Origin: Dastarcus helophoroides
Lineage: Eukaryota > Arthropoda > Insecta > Coleoptera > Bothrideridae
Length of the DNA: 64,000 bases
Direction: 5' to 3'
Assembly: GCA_028583605.1 (NCBI GenBank)
Contig: CM053326.1
Span: 33,822,931 to 33,886,930, forward strand
The notes below the pieces were generated by a model, which saw only the letters and a program-made list of their open reading frames with translations, was not told the origin of the DNA and did no database searches. Every line of letters begins with the position of its first letter. Within the stretch, counting starts at the first letter, position 1. This document shows, in pieces, positions 22,621 through 33,334 of the stretch. Both the position numbers and the translations under genes were made by a program.

Positions 22621-25001
22621 TCCCATTTGTTTACATTTCGACGTTACCTTGAAATTTCAACTTTAAACTCGAAACTTCGATTTCTGAAAGCTAAACTTAA
22701 TTCTCGAAAATTTCATCTTTTTTTAAAATGTGGCCAAAGTAAAAATTTTAGGATAAAAGTTGAAAAATCAAGACCAAACTCAAGTTTCAAGATTAAAGAC
22801 TTAAGATTCCCCTCTTCTTCATAATAAACTTAAAATTTTGACCTTAAAGCCAAAAGAAAATAAGTCATTTATTTTTCTCAAAAATTACTTCTAATTTATA
22901 TTTTAAGTTTCTTTTTTAAAAATTTTAATTTGAAATTCAAACTTGTTTCATTGAATTGTACTTTTTTACAACTTGTTGAAATCTCACCTTTAATTACAAA
23001 GTCAACATTTCAAAATTAATGTTGAATTGTTTTTTGAAATTTTCAGTTTTTCAAAAATATATTCAAAATTTCTAAAAAGAAGAACCTAAAATAGTCTAAA
23101 TAAAGTGAATTTGATCTATTTCAAGACGAGGATTTAAAATAAAAAAGAAAAAATTAGTTTTTTTAAGTACAGATTTTTGTTTGGAAATTTTGAGTTCCTT
23201 CAATTAGCCCTAATCATAACCTTTTACCTTTTTATCGACATTACAGCCTTTTCCTCCATACTTGGGGATCGATAGTAATCTAAACAATTTATCAAAAGTA
23301 ATTTACGTTCGAGCTAAATCCAATACATAGTCACAAAATTTTAAATCAAACAAAAAATATAGAAGGAAAATAACTACGCGAATAAATTTACTGAAAGTTA
23401 TTTCAGAAGTTGAAGTGTTTTGCTTGACATTTCAATTCGTCTTCTTAAAAATTCACCTAGAAATTACGATTTTTTTTGGATTTTTTAATGAATTTTCAAA
23501 TTCTAATTCCTAGGAGTTTAGTCTAAAATAAAAATCTCGTATATTAAATAAAATATTTTAGAAATATAAAAAATTTGTTTTCAAAATTTCTAATTCCTGG
23601 CGTTTAGTCGAAATAAAAATGTCGTATATTAAATAAAATATTTTAGAAATAAAAAGGACTTGTTTTCAAAATTTCTGACCATCAAAACAAAATTTAAAAT
23701 TGCCAAAGACACATTTAACGGAATCTATTTTTATAAACCGTTTTCTTCAGATGACATTTTTATAAATTTCAATTTTTCTCTTCAACTTTAAACTAAATGT
23801 TTTAATTTTAAATTCCAAATTATCACTTTTTTGAGAATAAATTCATAATTCCCAAAAAGAAAAACTTTGTTTCGAGCATTTTAAAATATAGAAACTAATT
23901 AGAAAAATCAAGGTTGTGAATAAAAAATGTAGAAAAATCAAAATTTTATGAACATTGTAATCAGAAAAGTTTCAAAATATAAATGTATAAAACAAATTCT
24001 CGACTTTTCCAAATTACAACTCGGAATTTCGAAAATGCAAAGTATCGGAAGAAACTGTAAAATTTTGAAGGAAATATCAAAATTTCAAGAAAAAATGCAA
24101 AATTTCTAAAATACAAAAAAAAACTTGAATTTTGAAATAAGATTCAAATCTCTAAAATATCAAAATTGTTTAAATCAAAACTTGACATTCTAGGGCGACA
24201 AAAATATTCTCAACATTTTAGCTTTACCTTTGAAATTTTGATTTATAGCAAAATTTCTACTCTAAATCAAAATTCGACTTTTTTCTCGAAACTTCGACTG
24301 CTAACAAGAAACGTAACAAATACCCAATTTCAATTAAATATTCTGTAATGAAACAGTGCGAACGTGCTTGTAACCCTTTAGGAAAACCTTTAGGATTATA
24401 TTGTACTTCTGATTTGTTGAACAGGAACCTAAGAAGTCAACAGACAAATAAAAATTAGGAAGTATAAACCTGAAAATTAAAATTGCCAACATTTCGAAAC
24501 AAAATTGAAAACCTTACAAAAAATTTCAGAATCCTTTTTTTTCTCAAATTATTTATTTATAAGCTTGAATTTTTGCGCGAAAAATTTCCAAATTTTTAGA
24601 AATGTCAACAGTTTTAGAATGAAATTGATATTTCAATAAATTCAAAAAAATCGAGCATTCAAGTTTAAACTTAATTTAAAGTTTCAACAAAATTTTAAAA
24701 ACAATCCTGAAATTCATATTTTAGCAAAGAAAAAAGATTCAAAAATAGTAAACTTTTTACTAATATCGAAAACTTGACTTTTTCTTGTAATTTTGCTTAA
24801 AAATTCAAAATTTTTAAAAACCTGATTCAAGTGAGAAAAGAGAAATTGTAAATCTAAATCTACAATTTTAAGAATGGGTTCAAAAACAAAAACAGAAAAT
24901 TTATATAAAAAAATGACAAATTTCTTTTTCAAATTTGCTTCGCAACTTATTTTTACAAAAAAACAGTAAATTAGTACAAAGGATCTGTTAAAGTTTAAGG
25001 A
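22621..25001. other. Low-complexity AAATTTCGA-type DNA
   Basis: Over 2 kb of degenerate AT-rich words (TCGAAATTT, AAAATTTTGA, CAAAATTTC) with strand-switching patches. No gene supported. Confidence 0.55.
23496..23669 (+). repeat. 87-bp tandem duplication
   Basis: TTCTAATTCCT.G.GTTTAGTC..AAATAAAAAT.TCGTATATTAAATAAAATATTTTAGAAAT occurs twice head to tail, starting at about 23501 and 23588. It shows that the low-complexity DNA grows by local duplication. Confidence 0.85.
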
Positions 25002-25204
25002 TTTTGATGGAACGGACTGGTCCTTGGTTCTCTTCAAAAATTAAAATACAAATCTTGTCCCCCTGAAACCAAGAAAGATTAAAAAACACAACAAAGGTTG
25101 CTCTAACGCCTTTCGATAGCCAAGCTATCATCTTCAGAGAGATACTCCAACCTTTGTTGTCTTTTTTAATCTTTCTTGGTTTCAGGGGACCAGATTTGTA
25201 TTTC
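25002..25204 (-). mobile_element. Foldback element, copy C
   Basis: Minus-oriented. The 3' end lies left (GGAACGGACTGGTCC, complement of GGACCAGTCCGTTCC). Its full arm runs to CTATCATCTTCAGAGAGATA at 25143. The opposed arm (CAACCTTTGTTG..TTTCTTGGTTTCAGGGGACC) is shortened. Flanked by an exact 12-bp duplication AAAGTTTAAGGA (24990-25001, 25205-25216). Confidence 0.85.
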
Positions 25205-25216
25205 AAAGTTTAAGGA

Positions 25217-26744
25217 AATTGCTAAGAAAAATTATACTACATCATAAAATTTTGAGTCCAAGAAAAAAAAATCTCGATATTTAAAAAAACTATTAAAAAA
25301 TTCCAAATTTTAGGATAGAAGTTAAATTTGCAACCTTCAACTCGAAATTCAAAGAGAAAAGTGAGATTTTAAAAACGAAAGCAACAAAAATTCTGAAAAT
25401 CGCGTTTCCTTGCAAAATTTGGATGTAAACTACATTATCGAACTTGTTTCGGCAATTCTGAAGCTCTAAAATGGATAAAACTTCAAAATAATTATAAAAA
25501 AATTTAAAGTTAATGTCGACATTTTATTTAAAAGCAAAAAATCGCAATTTTGAACTCGGAATTGGTAGAAGTCAATATTTCGAAAAACAAATTTAGTTTC
25601 GCTACCAAGTCCAGATTTAGCTACGACTCAAATATTCGACTTCTTGACATTTCCAATTTTAAACTAGAAATTTGCTGGAGTTTCAAAATTATTTTATAAC
25701 ACGAAACTTCAAATTTCTAAGAAAATTCGAAATCTAAGAAAAGTGTCGAAGGTTAAAGTCGAATTGGTGGCATTTTTTTATTTTTTGTTGTTGAAATTTT
25801 GTCTTGTTTTCTCAAAATTTGAAGTTTATACATGCAAAGTTCAGATTCTAAATTTTCAACTTCAAACTTGAAATTTTGGCGTTTCCTTTAACGTTCGATT
25901 TTAACCCAAACCAATGTTACTTTGATCCTTCCAATATTTCAAATAAAAAACTCGTCTTAAAAGTACTTGATCATTTCTTTTTTTTTTTTGAAATTTTGAT
26001 AATGATCTCGAAATTTTGACTTTTCCTAAAATTGGAAAATCTAAAATGAAAATCCCAATTTAAAGTCAAAATTTTGCCAAAAAATTATGCCTGAAAAAAT
26101 ATCTTGAACTGTTTTCCCTGTAAAATAAACACAAAATCTTGTAAACAGAAATTCTTCAAAATTTCATGTTCAATGTCGGAATTTTAAAAAAAGCGATAAA
26201 AACTAATCATTTTCAACAACCTCTGAATTTATTAAAAATAATAATAATTTTTAATTTCGAAAAGAAATATACATTTCAAATGAGGTCCAATTTAAACTCG
26301 AAATGAAGCCTTTGGTCTCAAAATTTTGTATCCAAAATGAACATCTTAAGATTAAATTGAAACTTTTGAGATAAAACTGTAACGTTACAAAAAAAATGGC
26401 AAATTTAAAAAAGGCTCGATATTTCTCAAACATCTTAAAATTTCAATGTTAATCCTAAAATTTAGATTTTGCTCTTCAAATTTTTAGGTTAAGCCCTATT
26501 TTAATATCAAAATTTTGAAATTTAAGTTTCAAAACAAAAATTTAGAATTTTTTTTAGAAATCTCAAATTCAGATACTTTTCTCAAAACTAAGGAAAGGAT
26601 GATACCCTCGTATAGGTCGGAGGGTGAAATTTGGGCCACGATTTTTGCCTCAAAAAGTTATTCATCTCACAAAATCGACGAGTTCCAGCATTTCTTCGAC
26701 AAGAACTTTTCCTAGTAGTTAGGTCCTACGGTACGCTTTCGATG
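25217..26744. other. Low-complexity AT-rich DNA
   Basis: Degenerate AAATTTTGA / GAAATTTTG words to about 26580. 26590-26744 is less degenerate (GGTCGGAGGGTGAAATTTGG) and may be another repeat end, not identified. Confidence 0.45.
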
Positions 26745-27305
26745 GGCTCCTGTATCTACATTAATAACATTGAAGCGTGTGTCTGTCTGCCTGTCAACTA
26801 ATATTTTGTCCGGGTTAATCTCGGAAACTTTTAAATCGATTTTAATGAAACTTTTACTAAAATGTAGAGTTTTTTTAGGAATATCTTTTAGGCTATTTTT
26901 ATTCCAGTAAAACTTCTAGAAACTTAGGTCTGCTAACGATTTTATTTAAAGTTATAACATAGAACGTATAAAAGAGAAATCAATCCTCAATTGGAATACA
27001 AATCTTGTACCCTGAAACCAAGAAAGAGAGATACTCAGTATCTCTCTGAAGATGATAGTTTGGTTATCGAAACGTGTCAGGGAACAAGATTTGTATTTCA
27101 ATTTTTGAAAATAACCAAGGACCAGTCCGTTCCATAAAAAAATGCTTAATTGTTATGACTGATATATTGCACGCCACCTGCAACTGTAACAGGTACCAGA
27201 ATAGGGAGCGCAAAAATCTTATTCTATTAAAATCAAATGAAAAATTATTTTGAAATATGACATTGTTGGAACCTGCCCAACGTCACGGGGGTGTCAGTTA
27301 GGAAC
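26745..27305 (-). repeat. Interspersed repeat X, copy 1 (split by foldback D)
   Basis: On the minus strand it starts near CCTAACTGACACCCCCGTGACG and ends near GACAGGCAGACAGACACACG..TCAATGTTATTAATGTAGATAC. It matches the plus-strand copy at 58987-60085 at both ends, and the split copy at 53940/57814. Foldback D interrupts it at about 26990-27140. No protein is evident. Similar ends (CTAGCTGACC head, CAGACAGACACAC..TTATTA tail) are common in insect repeats I have seen, but I cannot assign a class. Confidence 0.7.
26990..27142 (+). mobile_element. Foldback element, copy D
   Basis: Left arm AATACAAATCTTGTACCCTGAAACCAAGAAAG, then a direct join to GAGAGATACTCAGTATCTCTC. Next come TGAAGATGATAGTTTGGTTATCGAAACG and GGGAACAAGATTTGTATTTC..CCAAGGACCAGTCCGTTCC with an A-rich tail. 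Both arms are internally deleted compared with copies B and E. A diverged flank pair CTCAATTG / CTTAATTG is a weak target-duplication candidate. Confidence 0.75.
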
Positions 27306-28563
27306 AATAAGGATATCAAAAATAATATCTCAAAGTTGAATTATTTCTACGGTCTTAAAGATTAAAGTGTAAAGTTAAAGACAAATGATTTTCATTTTGT
27401 TGCTGTTGATGTTATGCCACATCTTTCAGAATAGGCATCTTCCCTGACGTCGTCCTTAGAAGTCTCAGGAGACAATCGGATGTGTGGCGAGAAAAGAGAA
27501 AATACCTGTTGTGTGGGTTTATTTTAGCATATCGCATTTCGAGAATGAACAATCCGTGTGGAAGAAACAAAAGAAATCGTGAGCGTGCATATGAATGAGA
27601 GCGAGGTGTGAACGGCTTCATAGCTCCACCTTCAGCATTTGTGTCTTGGTAGGGTTACCCTAGGTGTGAAACAAGCCATTATGGTTGTCACCCTTACAAT
27701 GCGTTCTGCCTACCTTTCTGCTTTTTCTGGCCCTTGCGCTAACGACCTCTATAGCATTCTTTTTACTCTCACATCGTTTGATGTGATGCATGCAACAAAC
27801 GTAAGATGGAAATGAAGACATGACTCTACTAATTAATTGCATTTTTTAAATGTCTTTTGCGAGGTAACTTTCTAGTATTTTTTTTAAATGCAAGCTTCTC
27901 TCCATGACATGCATAGTATGTATATTAATCTTGACCAATAAATGTCAACTAAGTTTTTGGATTTGTGTATTATTTGGTAATATTAAGAAGAAAGGAGATT
28001 CTCTTGAGATTTGTCAATCCACCGAAGGAGTCGTGATCGGGAGGGTTGCATTGGTCAATAACCTTTGGTCATTCTAAAGCTTTGTGGTATGTTGGGGTGC
28101 ATCGGTGCGATACTGCTACCCATTCGCGAACAAAAAACACTAAAAATTAGACAGAATATGGAAATACAAAAAAATATATAAAAAAAGAGTCATGAGGAGG
28201 TTCTAATATTTGACATCGATATTTCGTTGTCATTTGAACAAGAGAACCTCAAAGGACAAAGTAACGAACTTGAGGCGATGTGGTTAGTTCGCGACGTGAA
28301 GCATTTCATATTTAAAAATTATGTCATGCCAAAAGTTTGTGGATAAGAAATTCTAATGCAGAAACTTTTGCTAGGAAGAAATTGTTATAATTTTAAGACT
28401 AAAAGCCTTATTTGGAAAAATAAAATCTAGTATTTTCAGCCGAAAATCTAATAAAAAACTATTGTAGATCTAACTTTTTGGAATAAGAACAGTTTTGCTT
28501 ATTTAAGTTTGATTTCTAATCGAATGGCATATATTTCAGTCTTTCCTTGATCGAAAAACATAT
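27306..28563. other. Unassigned, possibly unique DNA
   Basis: More balanced composition than the neighbouring low-complexity DNA, with patches such as 27410-27560 and 28015-28130. Two short minus-strand frames (27412-27621, 27660-27842) resemble no known family. No RNA or repeat end was recognised. Confidence 0.3.
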
Positions 28564-28911
28564 TGTTCGCGTTATCGGTTCGAAATTAAAACCACTTTAT
28601 TTCCAAACCGATTTCGAAACCCTACAATTGTAATTCACTTAACTGGTGAGCTGTCTAATTAACTCACTAACACTGTTTAGTTAACTAACTCATTGGCCAT
28701 TCATGGATTTACTAACTGAGGGAAAGCCGACCGGACCACTTATTTATAAATTCCGTTCCGCGTTCTAGAAGGAAGGTACAGATAAGACATATCGTTTGCG
28801 AAAATTTCTAGAGCGCTTATCTGCCGTTTGATTCATTATCGCGGCCGCTTCCTTTTATTAAATTTTTCTTAAAAAACTCCTTACTAAATTCTATAATTAC
28901 ATTCTGTTACA
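28564..28911 (-). mobile_element. Solo LTR, copy 2
   Basis: Reverse complement of the LTR at 5176-5641, without its internal duplication. On the minus strand it starts TGTAACAGAATGTAATTATAG and ends CGATAACGCGAACA. It retains AATCAAACGGCAGATAA, TTATAAATAAGTGG (TATA region) and the GGAAATAAAGTGG poly(A)-signal word. It is flanked by ATAT at 28560-28563 and, once the Tigger element is removed, by A+TA+T on the right (28912-28914 joined to 30366). Confidence 0.85.
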
Positions 28912-28912
28912 A

Positions 28913-30365
28913 TACACCCATACCTCGCTTTACGGCCTCGATACGTTCCACGAAACTTGGCTGCAAAGCGAAAACCCGTATAAGGAATCAATTATTTTAA
29001 TACAAATTCATACAAATTTAATGGGATCGGTTTCAAATTTGTTAACTATGTAACATGATTTATCATTCAGAATGCATTTTATCTTTGTATTTCATTTAAA
29101 TAAAAATATATACATAACAAGTACATACATTTGTACATAAAATAATAACAGACTCCAAAAACTAACAATATGTGTATGTATACATACATAATTTTTTTTT
29201 AATGGCTTTAATCTGAAGACGATGAAGAACTGGTAACCTGCATATTACTGTCGTCATCATTTTTCGCTGATAAGGATTGGCCTGGCTTAAAAAAATTGTC
29301 CAACGTTGTTTGTCTTGCTTTCTTGTCTATTTCGTTCTTCAGTGATTTATAACAGCTAATGGCTGAGTTAATTCCTCGAGAAAATTTAGCGCTACGTTCG
29401 ACGTCAGGATCGTTTCAAGGAGGATGTTTATTCCTTGTTCGAAATAGGAAAAAGCTTTCGACAATTTTTTTGATGTTAGCTGTTTGGATACAACAGTCTC
29501 TTTATCAAATGCCGGTTCTGCTTGCAACTAAATGAGTTCCTCATATGAAAGGGGTTCCCTATCAGCTTCAAGTAGATCAAGCACATCACCTTCAAAGCCG
29601 AAATCATGTGCTAAATCCAAAATGTTTTGCCTAATTTCAGGAAGGAAATTAACTTCTGCATCAGTACTTTTTACACATTCTGGCCATATTTTTTTCCAAA
29701 CAGGGTTCATTGTTGTTAATTATAAATCCTTCCATGATTCACTGATGCTGTCAACAGCATCCTTGATGTTATAGTTTTTCCAAAATGTTTTAACTGAAGA
29801 TTTATCATCGGTTTTCCTCATAAGTTGTCGGAAAGTTCGGCGTAGGTAATATGCCTTAAAAGTGGCTATTGCACCCTAATTCATTGGTTGGATCAGAGCT
29901 GTTGTATTTTTCGGAAGGTACTCAATCATGGCATCTTAAGATAGATAGATAAATTAGGATACCCTGGTGCATTATTCAAAATTAGCAAAGTTTTGTTGCT
30001 TAAGTTATTTTCTCGGAAATATTTTTTCACTTCTCTGCCCCTAATTGTTTCCAATTTTTTCAGTTAATGTGTAACAATCAGTATTAAATATGTACATAAA
30101 ACACTCACAGACAAGTCTAAACCAGCCGCTTTATGAGCACACACTGAATAACGCTCGTGAACAAGAGGAAATAGAAAAGAGTGTGCATCGAGATTGCGCT
30201 TGCGCAAGATTGGCAACATGTAGATATATGGTCATCGAAAAAAAGTTTTTTTTGCCGTTACAGCGAAACATTTTAGGCCGTAAATCGAAAACGCGCCTTA
30301 ATTGAAGAGGGCCGTTATAGCGAAATGCCGTATTAAGAGCGGCCGTATAGCGAGGTATGGGTGTA
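28913..30365 (-). mobile_element. Tigger (pogo-superfamily) DNA transposon
   Basis: Terminal inverted repeats TACACCCATACCTCGCTTTA (28913 on) and its near-complement TATAGCGAGGTATGGGTGTA (30346-30365) agree at 24 of 25 bases overall. TA dinucleotides at both ends are the expected target duplication. Length is about 1.45 kb against ~2.4 kb for a full Tigger, so it is internally deleted. It inserted in the TA of the ATAT duplication flanking solo LTR copy 2, so it is younger than that LTR. Confidence 0.93.
29333..30035 (-). pseudogene. Tigger transposase relic
   Basis: Read on the minus strand. NKTLLILNNAPGYP (about 30000-29955) matches the LLILDNAPGHP motif with catalytic Asp changed to Asn. 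Next is AMIEYLPKNTTALIQPMN followed by a stop, where QPMDQG is expected, so a second catalytic Asp is also Asn. Then FKAYYLRRTFRQLM, FWKNYNIKDAVDSI.ESW, NPVWKKIWPECV (29710 on), EADREPLSYEELI, and KQLTSKKLSKAFSYFEQGI. The N-terminal DNA-binding region is deleted. It could not catalyse transposition. Confidence 0.88.
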
Positions 30366-30366
30366 T

Positions 30367-31179
30367 TTAAAATCCAGCGCCATCTCTGGTGATATTAGAA
30401 TAGTAAATCGTACTTCCTCAAGAAGGTATTAACATCTATTAACATTTATAGAATAAAAATATATTTTTATTTTTCAAGATATCCGCTGTGGAAATATCTG
30501 AAACACTCTGTTATCTATTTTGTAAATATCTGATAAGTGGATTACATTACAACAGAAAACAATCGTAAGGGTTTTGCTCGTTCACTCTCGCGGGCATAAA
30601 TTGCAGCGAATGAATGCGTTGTGGGTCGGCCGAATATAATATTAGATTAGAATTTGGGAACAAAGAAGACAAGTAACGATTCATAAGTAGTAAATTTTGG
30701 TCGTGTAATGTTGGTAATGCGGCCATAACATCCAATCAGGCTGGATTTATGAGCGGGAAGGCTTGTAAATTTGGCCGCGGGTGGTCCCCAAATCCAATTG
30801 TGCCAACGTACTAGATTAAGCCGATTGATATTTTGTCCATTTTCGACGATTTATAGCGGCATGCAGACATTACGAGATCATGAGGAAGTTCACAGAAACG
30901 AGCATTTTTAATACTGTCATCCAAAAATCCATTATTTGTCATATTAACCATTACCCGTGAATTCGTCTGCAAAATTAGATGAATAATTGCTTTCACAAAT
31001 AAAGGAAAACTGTTCAAAACTGAAAAGAGTTTTTAAATTTGTAAAAATAACGGATCGATTTGTTTTGTTTTGATGTTTTAATTTGTCTTCGGTTTTCATT
31101 AAGAACCAGATATAGTAAATTGCTTAAGGTGGCAATAGATGGTGCTGTAGATCAAACACACTTTCTTATTTATAAAATT
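30367..31179. other. Unassigned intergenic DNA
   Basis: Composition is near unique. Small minus-strand frames (30547-30735, 30811-31017) have normal composition but no recognised family. Words CCAGCGCCATCT (30373) and ATAGATGGTGCTGT (31136) are loosely complementary and could be ends of an old element. Confidence 0.3.
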
Positions 31180-31190
31180 AGTTTGGATAA

Positions 31191-31467
31191 TCATTAAAAT
31201 ATAAATCTTGTCCCCTGAAACCAAAAAAAACATTAAAAAACACAACAAAGGTTGCTCTAACGCGTTTTTATAGCCAAGCTATCATCTTCAGAGAGATAGA
31301 CACATATAGTAGATACAAGTAGTATCTCTCTGAAGATGATGGTTTGCTACCGAAACGCGTTAGAGCAACCTTTGTTTCGTTTTTTGATTTTTCTTGGTTT
31401 CAGGGGACAAGATTTATATTTAAATTTTTAAAAATAACCAAGGACCAGTCCGTTCCACAAAAAAAAA
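31191..31467 (+). mobile_element. Foldback element, copy E
   Basis: The most complete two-armed copy. Left arm: AATCTTGTCCCCTGAAACC..GTTGCTCTAACGCG..AGCTATCATCTTCAGAGAGATA. Then a 30-bp centre and right arm TATCTCTCTGAAGATGATGG..ACCGAAACGCGTTAGAGCAACC..CCAAGGACCAGTCCGTTCCAC plus ten A's. Exact 11-bp duplication AGTTTGGATAA at 31180-31190 and 31468-31478. The left (5') arm is shorter than the right, as in a 5'-truncated retrocopy. Confidence 0.88.
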
Positions 31468-31609
31468 AGTTTGGATAAACATAACAAAACTAATTTAATC
31501 AGCTTTAAAGGACAGATTGTAGAATAATGCTTCGCTCAAATTCGTTGACTCGATCATGTTTATGCAGTGTGATTAGGGAGGAATCATCCATAATCAAATA
31601 AGGTATAGA

Positions 31610-32470
31610 GATCACAAAAAAAGTTAAGAAAAAAGTCTAGTAAACATAGACCAAATATCAAGGTTACTAAGATACAAAATGAGTTTTTTATTGCTTTGTT
31701 GTGAACATTTATTATTTGATATTTTATTTTGCGCTAGCCAAAGGATTTCTAAATAAAACGTGCAAGATATTAGTAATTATTATTATTATTGTACCAATAT
31801 TTTGGTCCAATTGTAATAAATAATCGTTTAGCTCGACCTGTAGACCTGCAAGTTTTGAAAAATAATTTTATAGATTTATTTGAGGATGGTCCGATAAATA
31901 TTAGGCAATACAGGTACTTGCTGCATGATGGTGCTCTTACTCATTTAAATCGTGTTGGACTCGATCACTTTAACAATCGTTTTTCCTCAGCACTGAATTG
32001 GACGAAGCAGTTTTTAAAATTTGCCATCAAGGTTAACAGATTTGAATTCTATTGGTTCTTGCCTTTGGGAATAGTTTAAATCACTGTTTAAATAATCGAT
32101 CACAACATGACTAAAGTGAGCAAGTGTACAATCGTGCTTAATGCACGTGCATTGACTGATATTCAATAAAAAATCGTGTAGTAGATCTATATAATTATTT
32201 TCCAAAAACTCAAAATCTACAGGTCAAAGTAGACTACCATTTAGTACAATTGAGCCAAGTAATTGGTAGAATAATAATAATAATGACAATTACTAATATC
32301 TCGTGTGTTTTGTTTAGAACGCACGACCTACACAAAATAAAATTTCAAATAATACCTGTTCGCAGAAAACTAAAAAAAAAGAGAGTTAATATTTCCTTTG
32401 ATATTGCAGGAACCCTTGATATTTGATATTTGACCATATATTTAAATGACTTTTTTGTTTACTTTTGTCC
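31610..32470. mobile_element. Large palindrome built from DDE-transposase relics
   Basis: Two diverged arms of about 400 bases meet near 32032. Matching outer words are GACCAAATATCAA and GATATTAGTAATTATTATTATT on the left against GATATTTGACC and AATAATAATAATGACAATTACTAATATC on the right. The left arm (plus) encodes LARPVDLQVLKNNFIDLFED and YRYLLHDGALTHLNRVG. The right arm (minus) encodes VDFEFLENNYIDLL and IKHDCTLAHFSHVVIDYLN. Both match the HDGAPAHFS region of a mariner-like transposase family common in insects. So each arm carries the same gene fragment in opposite orientation. Confidence 0.75.
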
Positions 32471-32719
32471 CCCTTACACTCCCTTAGAATATGGACAGCT
32501 CCTCCCCAATCACCCTGTATTTAGATGCTTAGCGAGTCTCCAGCTATACATATATTGGGTAGCAAAGCTGCGTCCTATTCTGATAGATGACGCTGTCAGA
32601 CCATTATATTAAAAAAATACTGCATAAATGGTCAGATGTGCCCTATCGTTAGATGACGTTGTCGTGACTGTCAAATCGTTTAGTTAAATTGAATATGAAG
32701 AGCGGTTATTTATTCTTTC
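32471..32719. other. Unassigned DNA
   Basis: No gene or element recognised. The words GATGACGCTGTC (32585) and AGATGACGTTGTC (32651) are similar, but their meaning is unclear. Confidence 0.3.
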
Positions 32720-32849
32720 TTGATATAATATTACTTTGGAAATATCTGGAACAGTGTTCCGGAATAAAACTACTAAAGATATTAACGATATTAAAGATAC
32801 TAACGTATCTTACTAATTAACGATCCTGGCTTGCAAGGTTCGTCTATAC
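32720..32849 (+). repeat. Interspersed repeat Y, copy 1, part before hAT-A
   Basis: GGAACAGTGTTCCGGAATAAAA..ATTAACGATCC..GGCTTGCAAGGTTC matches 57575-57625 (GGAACAGTTTTCAGAAG..ATTAACGATCCCGTCAAGCAA). The repeat continues at 36073 after removal of the hAT insertion. Confidence 0.7.
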
Positions 32850-33184
32850 CAGGGATGAGCAAGACGCGGCCCACGGGTCACATGCGGCCCCCCTAACATT
32901 TTTGTGCGGCCCTAAGCTCTACTGCTTTGCATGCAAATTTTGAAAAAGAAAATGTCAAACAATTTGACGAAAAAAAATCTTAGCACTTGAAAAAAAACAT
33001 GTTGTCAAAAAACACGGAATATTTTCCATGCTTGAGAAAAGAAACTCCTTCAAATAGAAGTAAATATGGCCAGCAAATTTAAAAGTTAATACCCTAATTT
33101 CAATCGAGATTTAAAATATTTCGATCCAAAGAAATTGCTCGTAGTTTCCGTATTTTTTCTTAGACATTTAATATAGAACACAAA

Positions 33185-33280
33185 GAGTTCCAATTGAGCA
33201 CAAATGATATTAATAGATTTACAAAACAACGTCAATTTGAGGATCAAATTTCACAATAAGGACAGTAAAAAATTCTGGTA
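33185..33280 (+). pseudogene. hAT transposase relic, left piece
   Basis: One frame reads ILIDLQNNVNLRIKFHNKD, matching the LIDLQ..LKEKF region near the end of the catalytic domain in animal hAT transposases. It is cut short by stops and then by the nested element. Confidence 0.55.
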
Positions 33281-33334
33281 AAATAACCTACATGATTAGT
33301 CAGGTATGCAATGCCAATCATGAAATATTTTGGA

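Noticed and set aside
31136..32663. Recurrent AGATGGCGCTGT-like words as ends of one element
   Set aside because: The matches are short and inconsistently oriented. No flanking duplication was found.
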